A stretch of DNA of 64,000 nt from contig JARGXX010000003.1 of assembly GCA_030374765.1 (NCBI GenBank), positions 1,575,962 to 1,639,961 of the forward strand, written 5' to 3'. Shown here piece after piece: positions 55,593 to 64,000 of this stretch. Under the pieces are notes generated by a model that saw only the letters and a list, made by a program, of their open reading frames with translations, made no database searches and was not told the DNA's origin. This DNA comes from Agarophyton chilense. Lineage: Eukaryota; Rhodophyta; Florideophyceae; Gracilariales; Gracilariaceae. A program made the position numbers and the translations under genes. Position 1 is the first letter of the stretch. The number at the start of each line of letters is the position of its first letter.

Positions 55593-57950
55593 ATGGCTCC
55601 AGAACCCACGAGAACTTCTTCATCGCCTGCGGCAGACACCTTCCAAATGGGTAAACTGTTTGGTACGGGGGATGAAGTTATCAGGGCGTGTCTGGATTTG
55701 CGTGATCGTTACGCATCAACGAGGCGGAAGGAAGATGAGCCGCGAAAAGTGGGGCACACTGCATTCATCGATTTCGCAATTGCCAATCGCCACATCCTAC
55801 CGGAGACCACGAAGTTTTTTTATACTCTCCTAGGTCCCGACCACACCAATTACACAGAAGATGAGCTCCGAGTTGTAGGAATGAGGGGCTCGAACTGTCA
55901 GAATTATTTCTCGGCGAGGTTGCTGGATATAAGGGATGGGGACCTGGATAGGCGCGTGAGGGACTTTTGGAACGCGTACGAGGCGGTGGAGTTCAAGGAC
56001 ATCCCGAAGAATGTCACTTTGACAGAGTTCTTCAAAGGTCTGGATACAACCCGAAAGAAGGCGAGCAAAAGCCAGGCTCCATTCGCGACCGACTTTCCGA
56101 CAATGTTCCAGAGGTTGCTGTTCCTCATGTGTATTCAGTCGGTCTTTATGGAGAAGAGAAGAGTCTCCCGTAAGCAAAGAAAGCGGGACAGAACCTACGA
56201 TACGCCATTTTCGAAGGTGGCGATTTATGACAAACCAGTAGCTCAGCGTGTGGGCTTTGGTGTGCAGCTCGTCAATAACGCGTTGGACAGCTTCACCCAG
56301 TATTTGGGATTCCCTGGCGTGGAATTCATGGTTTTGCCCTTTATCCATATACGATATTCTGATATGCAGTTCCAGGCAATCGGAAACAGAAGGGATGGGT
56401 TCTCTCACAAGGACATGGCCCAACGACTCCTTCCTGGTAAAAACCGTACTTTATTGGAGGAGAATGTCGTCCCATGGGCGTTGAACCTGCCGGAGTACGT
56501 TGACACTCCACTTCGTATGTTGGCCAAAGAGTTTCTCGCTGACTTGCACAAAGTGGTGGTGAATGAGCAGCTTTACTCTATATCAGCTCCGGAAAGATGG
56601 GACGTTCTAAAACCGTTTACATACACTTTGCCTAGAGTGTTTGCGGAGAGATTCGACTGCTTCTCGAACTCTCTTATCTCTACCATCTCGGAATACATAT
56701 CGCCACTAAAGCTGCGAGGGAGTGTGGAGGTGGAAGTGGTGGCTGCAACAAAGGCGGAACCTACTATGGTTATGGAAGAAGACGAGATAGAAGTTATACC
56801 CCCTGAGAAAGATTCGGAGGCTCCGGCGGTGGAGGGTGGAGAGGGAGTGGAGGGTGGGACCGGGAATGAGGAAGAGAACATGGCTGTTGGACAGCATTCG
56901 TCCACAGCTGGACCAAGGTCGGTCGAATCTGAGTCGGTGGATATTCTGCCGCCTCACGACCTTACTTCTCTGGATGATATAATGTCTCTCCAAAAGTGGG
57001 AGTCGGAGATGGAAAAGCACTGTCGAATGCACAATTGTACTTTCGAGAACCTGGTGGAGATTGACGAGACATTGCGCAGCAATGGGGTCTCTCCGATAGG
57101 GAAAGTGCAGTTGGTTCTCATGGACCCGCCGTATAATATACGTGCGAAGAAGTACAGGAAAAACAGCTGGTACGACGTTCTTAACTGGCAAGACATGGTA
57201 AAGACGGCGAAGCTCATCTCTAAACTTCTGCGTCCGGGAGGGCATTTCGTTATATTCTGCGCGATTGGCCAGGTGAACGAATGGAAAGAAGTGTTGGGTC
57301 GAATTGGTGCAAAGGATGAGAATGGACAGAAGAGCAGGTCGTTTGTCGTGGACAAGGTCCAGCTGCACTTCATTCGCTCTCAAGGCAATCCGATGCGTAA
57401 TCCCGGACGTAGTTCGTGCTCCCTGTTTCCCAGAACAGAGTACGCCATTCATGGAGTTCGCAGCGGGTTTTCCTACGCCGAACAACATGGCATGGTGAAC
57501 TATGAGAACTTCAGCTATGTACCATCGCGATATCCGGGTTACGATAGCGTGATTGACCAAGTGCCTCCCATGTCGAATGGTGAAACACTTCTATGGAGAA
57601 GGAATAATGCCAAAGGAGCAGTTACGTATCAGAATGTGCGGGCGGAACAGAAGTCACGCGCTTTGCTGAAGGAGCTCATCAGCAGGTTTTCTCAGCCGGG
57701 AGACATAGTGGTGGACCTCTTCGCCGGAACATTTTCAACGGCCATGGCATGCATGGAAATGGAAAAGCACCGTCAGTTTCTAGGGTGTGAGCCAGATCCG
57801 CAGTGCTTTGCTCATGCAAAGCACGCCGCTACAGTGAAATTTGCGTCATGCATGCGAAACAACGAGACGGACATTCATATAACGCAGGATGTTCGGAACG
57901 CTGTGACTCGAGTGACATGCTTGTTTCCGGACGTCGTCATAAAGCGTTAG
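55593..57950 (+). CDS. DNA amino-methyltransferase, beta class, 785 aa (copy 2)
   Basis: Identical in protein sequence to 17489-19846. The overlapping non-coding frames are identical too, so there are no silent changes either. Confidence 0.85.
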   Translation: MAPEPTRTSSSPAADTFQMGKLFGTGDEVIRACLDLRDRYASTRRKEDEPRKVGHTAFIDFAIANRHILPETTKFFYTLLGPDHTNYTEDELRVVGMRGSNCQNYFSARLLDIRDGDLDRRVRDFWNAYEAVEFKDIPKNVTLTEFFKGLDTTRKKASKSQAPFATDFPTMFQRLLFLMCIQSVFMEKRRVSRKQRKRDRTYDTPFSKVAIYDKPVAQRVGFGVQLVNNALDSFTQYLGFPGVEFMVLPFIHIRYSDMQFQAIGNRRDGFSHKDMAQRLLPGKNRTLLEENVVPWALNLPEYVDTPLRMLAKEFLADLHKVVVNEQLYSISAPERWDVLKPFTYTLPRVFAERFDCFSNSLISTISEYISPLKLRGSVEVEVVAATKAEPTMVMEEDEIEVIPPEKDSEAPAVEGGEGVEGGTGNEEENMAVGQHSSTAGPRSVESESVDILPPHDLTSLDDIMSLQKWESEMEKHCRMHNCTFENLVEIDETLRSNGVSPIGKVQLVLMDPPYNIRAKKYRKNSWYDVLNWQDMVKTAKLISKLLRPGGHFVIFCAIGQVNEWKEVLGRIGAKDENGQKSRSFVVDKVQLHFIRSQGNPMRNPGRSSCSLFPRTEYAIHGVRSGFSYAEQHGMVNYENFSYVPSRYPGYDSVIDQVPPMSNGETLLWRRNNAKGAVTYQNVRAEQKSRALLKELISRFSQPGDIVVDLFAGTFSTAMACMEMEKHRQFLGCEPDPQCFAHAKHAATVKFASCMRNNETDIHITQDVRNAVTRVTCLFPDVVIKR

Positions 57951-57989
57951 AAGTCCTGGAAAACACCTACCGGATTTCCCGAGCATCAG

Positions 57990-58703
57990 ATGTTTCCACC
58001 CCATATCGTGGATTTTCTCTCCTCCAGGTGGCAGGATAAGAATATATCGGAGATTGGGCGACGGCAGGCGCTGTATGAGTGGCCAAGAAGTTTTCAAGGA
58101 AAGATGTCACTGTTGGATTGGAATGCTAATCTGGCAGTGGAGGCGACATTATGTGGTTGTCGGATTGCAAATGCTGGAGTTGGTGTGCACACAAGACGCC
58201 GGGTGATACAAGGTGAGACTGTTTGTTACTTTTACGGGACTTTGGTGTACCATGATCTTTCAAAGCGGAAGGAAGTTCATAAGGCATACGGAGGGGGGCT
58301 ATTGAAAGCGACTGATGATCGTTTTCGGCAGTACGCGATGGAGATAAGCGTCCGAGGGGAAGTGTTTCACAAGCCACCAGGAAGAATTAGTGGGGTGTCT
58401 CTTATTCCGGTGTGGATTGTCCCTGCTCCATTTTGCTTGGGGGGAACAATTAACGATCCCAAGTATGTGGAAGGGGATAGGGACAGGGATGCGGTTGAAG
58501 ACGGGTTAATGAGACGCCGAACTGCAAATGTTCGGGTCATCAGAACTCTGGGGACGGGGCGGACCCCATTTCAGTTGAGAGACTATAGATTGCTTTCTGT
58601 GCAAGCAATTCGAGATATAGAAATAAGAGAGGAGCTGTTCAAGGATTATGGGACAGAGTATATCTGGAGTATGAATAACACGCCAGTCATAGTAATCGAT
58701 TAA
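57990..58703 (+). CDS. SET-domain methyltransferase-like protein (copy 2)
   Basis: Identical to 19886-20599, again in the same frame as the methyltransferase with a single TAG (57948-57950) between them. Confidence 0.75.
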   Translation: MFPPHIVDFLSSRWQDKNISEIGRRQALYEWPRSFQGKMSLLDWNANLAVEATLCGCRIANAGVGVHTRRRVIQGETVCYFYGTLVYHDLSKRKEVHKAYGGGLLKATDDRFRQYAMEISVRGEVFHKPPGRISGVSLIPVWIVPAPFCLGGTINDPKYVEGDRDRDAVEDGLMRRRTANVRVIRTLGTGRTPFQLRDYRLLSVQAIRDIEIREELFKDYGTEYIWSMNNTPVIVID

Positions 58704-59027
58704 AAGTGCATCGCTTTTGTTACTTTAATTCATTGTATTGTACCAGATATTGTGGGCTTTTACTATGTTTGTCGCTACATATGACGTCAAAGCGTGACGT
58801 AGTACATATGCTAAAGGAAAGTCATGTACACCGAAGGAGAATACTTTTCCAATATCTGGTGCGTTCTAGCGCATATTTAAAATATCTGAAAAGTTTGGGG
58901 GTTTTCTGAGAACACGAAAAGGGTGGAGGTATATTTTTGGAAGCAGAATGTTTCGAATCTTTTCTCCCATCCATCGCATTGCAACGCGTGGAAAACCATA
59001 CCACGATCGCTCTCTCTCTCTTCAACC

Positions 59028-61664
59028 ATGGCTCCGAAGCGCAAATCGAGAAGTGAGAACACTAGCGGGCGCGGTACAAAATCACGGCGGCATGGAGGGG
59101 ATGCGGAGGGCGGAAGGGACAAGGGGCGTAGGCTCCAGGGCGCGAGTGGAGAGAAGGGAAGCGTGCGCTTGAGAGGTAGATCAAGGCAAGATTGTGGCGA
59201 AGGAGAGGCGAGTAGGGGCAAAGGAAAGGCTGTTCGCGCAAAGGAGACGGTGACGGAGGAGAGTTCGGAGCAAATCACGTCGCGTACGGGAGAGATGGTG
59301 CGGAGCGGCGATGGAAAACGGGATGGCGTGCGAAGCAACCGCACGCGTGTACTTAGAAGTGGATTGCGGGGGAGGGTGAGCAGAGCTCCAGGAAGGACAA
59401 GGAGAGGGGATGCATCCGAGCGGACTCTAAGTGCTGTACTCACGTCTTCAGCTGATGTGGAGCCGGTAAATCCATGCTCTGCACCTGAAGGAGGTGAAGA
59501 GATTCCGAATGAGAGGACGAAGGGGCGTAAGGAGGGAGAGAGAATGTTTGGAGAACGTGGATCCCGCCTCAGAGGCGTTGAAGAAGCAGGGGCATCGTTT
59601 ACGGGTATGAGGGAAGAGGACGGTGATGATGAGATACAGAAAGGGAGAATAGAGAGTAGCCGTAGTGGGGAGGTTAGAATAGGTGGACCCAGTAGTGGTC
59701 TAATCGCGGGCGCAAGAGTCGTTCGAGAGAGAACAGAAGGAGAGAGTGTTGGAGTTACCGCGGGGGAACAGGCGGAAAGATGGGAGGGGGCGAACTTGGA
59801 TTACGTGGAAGAAAGGAGAGAGCGTGCAAGGGAAAGAATTGGGAGTGTTCGAGTTACAGGAAGAAGAGCGATAGACGAAAGGGAAGGCAGAGAAGTGCAT
59901 GTGAGTGAGGGGGGGAGAATGGGGTTTGCTGGAGGAAGAACACGTGGTTCAGGGGAGGAAGGCGATGGAAGAGTACCAGTTCTTTCTCATCAGAGAGAAG
60001 ATGTCGAGCGTTTGCCACCGAGGAGAGGGGTGGGTTTGAGAGTCGAAGGGTTTGAGGGGAACGCAAGGCGAAGGACGTTGGAATGTATGCGAGTAAAGAG
60101 AAACATTGTATTCACAAGGAATAATGATAACGGGGAGAATGCGAATTTAAATGTCGAGGAGAACGCCGTCCGTATAGTGGAAGATGAAGCAAATGATGAT
60201 GAAATAGGTTTGTTGCCGCGGTCGATGCTAATTGAGAACATGAATGTGTTGAAGGGACAAATGGGACGTATGAAAGAAGACAGCTACAGTGTGATGGTAA
60301 GTTTGAAAATGACCCAAACGGAGCTGTATCGGGCGAGGGAGGAAATGAAGCAGCAGAATGTGCTGATTGAGAGTTTTAGGGAGGGGTTGAAAGGTAGAAT
60401 CGCTGGGGAAGAGAGGGGGGAGGGAGGCGTGACGCGGCGACGAAAGTATGACATTGGAGTGCAGGAATGCTTTTATGGATTTGCACGTCGTGTGTATGAT
60501 AGGATTGTTCATTATGCAAAACTGGAGGCATCGGAACTTTGCTTTGACACCGAGAATGTGGGTCGAAGCTGGATGAATAGAAGTGAGGCGGTTGGGGAGA
60601 GTAGGGAGGAAAGTTTGTTTGTGATGGGAGAGAAGGAAATGGTTTCGAGATGTCCAATTGAGGTTGCATATAAGATGAGACCGTATACGCCGTCGACAGA
60701 GGGCGGGAGCCATTCGTTGTTGAAGCACGTGGTAGAGACTGAGTTAATGGGAGAGAAATGGGAGTCGATAAGGGAAGCGGGGAGGAGAGAGGAGTGCGTG
60801 GAAAATGTAAGTGCGGATAGGTGCTTGAGACAGAGAATGAAGCACACATTGAGCGATGTGGTTGGGGTGCGGAAGCGAGCAGCGCGTGATAAGCTGTTTT
60901 CCATGCTTGGATATGATTTGATCGCGAAACGAGCTAAGGTGACTGAAGGGACGGAGCTTTGGGCGGGGTTGAAGAAGCAGATTGAGGAGGAGCAGGAGAA
61001 GTTGATGGGGTCGGGGGAGGATGGGAGAGGTAAGCTGTATGCGTGGAAAACGAGTGCGATTGATGATATTACTTATTCTGGATCGAAGGTGTCTGAGAAA
61101 TTGTCAGGGGACTTTGGTGAGGCAGATATGTATTTTCGAACTCAGGTGTCGTTGAAAGTGTTGGAGGAGTTTATGGGCTACGCGGTAGAGAGTCACAGAA
61201 ATGGAGAAAGGCAGTATGTGGATGGGACGGTGATGCATCTTGCGCGACTTGATGCATGGATTTGGTGTGTGGTGACCACGATGGATAGAGACGTTGGGCG
61301 GGGAGGCCAAAGCCAACTTTTGTTCTCGACGCTGTTTGGGAGGTTTCTGCCACTGGCTGTTGAGAACATATTGAGGGTTGCCTGGAATATGGTGAAGGAT
61401 GAGTATGCTGAGGAGTTTGAGAATGATGGATTCTGTTGAGGGAATCGTGGAGATGTGAGTGGGAATAAAGAGAGAATCGCGACGGTTGGGCTATGGATAC
61501 CGTCGAGAGAGAAAATCTATCTGGCGATAAGGGAGGAGTTTTTCATGGAGAATCTCACGAGAAGACTTGGAGCGGTGTTAGATTGCTATATAGCGTCATG
61601 CGGACCAGAAGAACCACGGTTCAAGCGCTTAGCGTTGGGGAGTAGGCAAGGAGTGGGAGAGTGA
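59028..61664 (+). pseudogene. Large basic coiled-coil protein, interrupted by one TGA (copy 2)
   Basis: Second copy of 20924-23557. The Trp codon lost in copy 1 is intact here (TGG), but a different codon, GGA (Gly) in copy 1, is TGA at 61437-61439. The frame then continues to the same end. A small local rearrangement (EKLSGDF against ENLQDF) adds one residue near 61100. Several substitutions occur after 60040. Confidence 0.65.
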
Positions 61665-61749
61665 TAAGGTACGGGGGGATAAGGGGGTAAGGAGGTGGAG
61701 CAAGATGGGGGTCGGCTATGGGAAGAAAAGCACGGTGATTTTTATTGGA

Positions 61750-64000
61750 TCATGTGCCTGGGAGGTATTATTATGGGTGCCACCAGTGTGGTGTTGTGCC
61801 ACCAGTGGTGGTGTTGGAGAAGTAGGGCTTGGCAGTTGGGTCTCGGTAGAATCTGTTGAGGTAAAATCGATGGAAGCGCCAGTGCAATCGAGGGGTAAAG
61901 GGTGGTGCGGGGTAGTTTTGGCGAAGTACATGAACGGGGCCGAGAATGGAAGAGGATGGTACGAGGCCGAACCAGGGAGAGACGTTGTCGGAGTTGGAAG
62001 TTTTGAGATAGGAAGGGGGTGGGCGGTGTGGTTTTGTTCGTCGTCTGTTGCCCATCGGAGGCAGATGCAATTGAGAGAGACATCGACTTGATCCTGGGGT
62101 GAACGAGTTCGAGGAACTGAACGAAGGCGAAACTTTATGAGTGGAAGGAGAAGAAGGGGTGGTGAAGCAAGAAGAGAGTTGAGCTTGCAGACCCAGGCAG
62201 GTGGGAGTGGGGTTGGAGAAGCTGGAACCGGCAACGAGGATGTGGGAGAATTTGGGGTTTTAGAGGGACCGAAGGAGGGAGCAGCGAAGATACGTTGAAT
62301 GAGTGGGAGAGGGGGATCTTTGACGGCGAGCTCGTTTCGATCGGCGATGTAGTCGTCTAGGGTTGGGGTGAACCCGCCGACGACGTATGCGGAATTGACG
62401 AATGTGAGACGGGTTTGGCGGAGAGTGGGGGAGTACTGGTTGAGAGCTAGTGTTTCGAGTGTGAGTGTGACGATAAGGAGGGGAGTGCGAGGGTTCCAAT
62501 CTGTGTATGATGGCGATAGTGTCTGGGGAGAAGAGGTCCTGAAGGGAAGAGATTGTTGAGTGGGGGTTTGCTCGAAGGAATTTGTGAGCAGTGATGAGAT
62601 CGGAAATGGAGGTGTGCTTGCCGTCACGGACGAAACCTGGTTTGCGGGCTTGGAAGGGAGGAGGAGGGGGCATGGGAGGATGAGGTTACGGAAGGATCAG
62701 CGAGAGAGAGAAATCCAATTGTTGACGGCATCGGAGCGTTCGATGGCACGGATGGTTTCGTTGTGCGCAGTGGGTCTCCGCTTGGAGGTTCGGGAGTAAT
62801 GTGCTTTGAAGAGGGTATGGGCTTGTTCGAAGATGCCTGCATCGTTGAAGTGGAGCCCAAAGCGTCGAATGTCGTCTACGATGTGATCGAGGAGGTGGAA
62901 TTTGAGGTGCCAAGGTTGGAGGTATGGTATGGACCGAGAACATCGACAGATCTGTGCTTGAGTGCTTGAAGGAATGGATTTGGGAGGCGAGTTTGGCAAG
63001 ACGAGAAGTGGTCCATTCGGGGACGGAGTTGTAGCACATGGAGGTGAGGAGGAGGTCTGTGTACTTGGAGAAGACAGTTGTGATGGAAGCGGAATTGGCT
63101 TCGTCACAGCAGCGGTCGAAGAAGGCGCCGATGAAGGGGAAGAACATGTCGAAGGGCGCGGTAGTCTTTGCTTTAGCATGCCGCGGACGCTGTCAGTTGT
63201 GAAGAAGCGTTGAGGGACTGCCCGCTTTCGGAAGTAGAGAAGTCGATGTGGAGGCCGGTAGCTGGGGAATGATTTTCGATGGGGTGAGGATGAAGTTGGA
63301 GTGCTTGAGGATGGAGGTGCGGACGGAGTGGAAGGAACGGCGGGAGTTTGTGGAGCTGATGGTGGTGAAGAGGTGTTCTGATCTGAGACGTCGATCGCGG
63401 CGAGCTGATGAGTTGGAAACGCCGAGGTGGAAGTTGTGGAGGGGTTCGAAGGGAAGATGTTGTATGGGGTGAGGAGGGGGGTGATGTGAAAAGGGGGTAA
63501 GACTCGAAGAGGGAGGGGTATTTTGCGAGTGAGGAGTGGAGTGTGCTTGGAGAGCTTGTTCCTTGAAGTTGCGCGAGACTCTTGGCTTGCGGGCGAGGAG
63601 AGCTGCTTCGGAGTCCTTGAGGAGGGAGAAGGTTTGTTGCGGGGCTGCAAGGGTGAGGGGAAGAGATCGAGGGGGATGGGCGTGAGAGTGTTGGTTGGTA
63701 GAGTTGTGAGCGAGGGACAGAGCATCTGTGGCAGGGGTGCTGGGGCGGGTGCGTGGGAGATGGCGAGAATACCTTTGCCTCGGGAATGTCTGGCAGTAGC
63801 TGGCGATGATGGGGTGGCATTGACGAAGACGCGTCTGCGTCGCGGAAGGGGAAACGGGGAGGGCGGAAGAGAAGAGAGGTTGAAGGAGGGAGGAGATGGT
63901 CTGCTGTATGAGTTCCATTTTTGTTTGGCGGGAGATGGAGGAGGAATGAGTGATGATATCTGCATCTGGAGAAGGAGTGATTGGGGTGAAGGAGGTGGGA
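61750..64000 (-). pseudogene. Plavaka/TNP2-like transposase, frame-broken and truncated by window (copy 2)
   Basis: Matches the C-terminal ~750 residues of the transposase at 23645-26907, but the frame is broken by at least 25 small indels, mostly 1 bp in G- or T-runs, plus an 8-bp repeat near 62962. Copy 1 is fully open over the same region. Either this copy decayed in a very unusual pattern or the sequence is poor here. Confidence 0.6.

Larger units (their letters stand above)
40432..64000. repeat. Unit 2 of the 38.1-kb tandem duplication (truncated by window)
   Basis: This is the second copy of 2328 to about 25,907. It abuts the end of unit 1 directly, inside a copia gag reading frame. 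Divergence from unit 1 is uneven: about 7% in the first 510 bp, then none for about 700 bp, then about 0.3%, none at all over about 53,930-60,040, and dense small indels after about 61,670. Confidence 0.9.
51521..64000. mobile_element. 14-kb CACTA/Plavaka-like transposon, copy 2 (right end beyond window)
   Basis: It begins with the same 17-bp terminal repeat (51521-51537) after the CTG at 51518-51520 in the same Ty3 target. The shared target shows that copy 2 arose by the 38-kb duplication, not by a second transposition. The right end would lie about 1.5 kb past the window. Confidence 0.9.

Noticed and set aside
51521..64000. Copy 2 of the 14-kb element as an independent transposition
   Set aside because: It lies in the same Ty3 position with the same flanks for tens of kilobases, so segmental duplication explains it.

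Overview
The window is eukaryotic, repeat-rich DNA built almost entirely from nested mobile elements. Ty3/gypsy-like and copia-like reverse-transcriptase and integrase fragments, a hAT-like transposase relic and a CACTA/Plavaka-like transposase are all present, and no ordinary host gene was recognised. Long coding frames open with few or no introns, and stops of all three types break the relics. I cannot decide between a fungus, an oomycete, an alga or another protist. No rRNA, intact tRNA, CRISPR or bacterial operon signal was seen.

Layout. 1-1174 is a retrotransposon gag reading off the left edge, followed by its probable LTR (about 1361-2334). From 2328 a 38.1-kb unit begins that starts again at 40432 in the same orientation and runs off the right edge. 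The first ~510 bp of the two units differ by about 7%, then the units are nearly identical. This is the pattern expected when a tandem duplication arises by crossover between two diverged dispersed repeats. Each unit holds, in order: a hAT-like relic (minus strand), a degenerate 27-bp array, a chromodomain-bearing retroelement tail, an unrecognised minus-strand reading frame, a 2.24-kb foldback element with ~445-bp inverted arms that carry a tRNA-like module, and a Ty3/gypsy pol. Unit 1 also carries the 14-kb spacer 27416-40431: the rest of that Ty3 pol, a second decayed Ty3 element, a gag-like fragment and a decayed copia element.

The key object is a 14,000-bp DNA transposon at 13416-27415, with a second copy from 51521 to beyond the window. 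It has perfect 17-bp terminal inverted repeats and a 3-bp target duplication (CTG). It sits inside the RNase H region of the Ty3 element so exactly that removing it and one CTG restores the reading frame. It encodes a Plavaka/TNP2-like transposase and cargo that looks like a chromatin-modification kit: a beta-class DNA amino-methyltransferase (DPPY motif ahead of an FxGxF motif), a SET-domain methyltransferase in the same frame just after a single TAG, a divergently transcribed 2OG-Fe(II) dioxygenase-like protein (HxD...H...R), and a large basic coiled-coil protein. Writer and possible eraser activities on one transposon suggest self-directed control of its own chromatin or DNA methylation; that role is inference.

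The two copies of this transposon differ patchily. The methyltransferase/SET block is identical, the flanks differ slightly, the coiled-coil gene carries a different stop in each copy, and the last 2.3 kb of copy 2 is full of small indels that may be sequence error.
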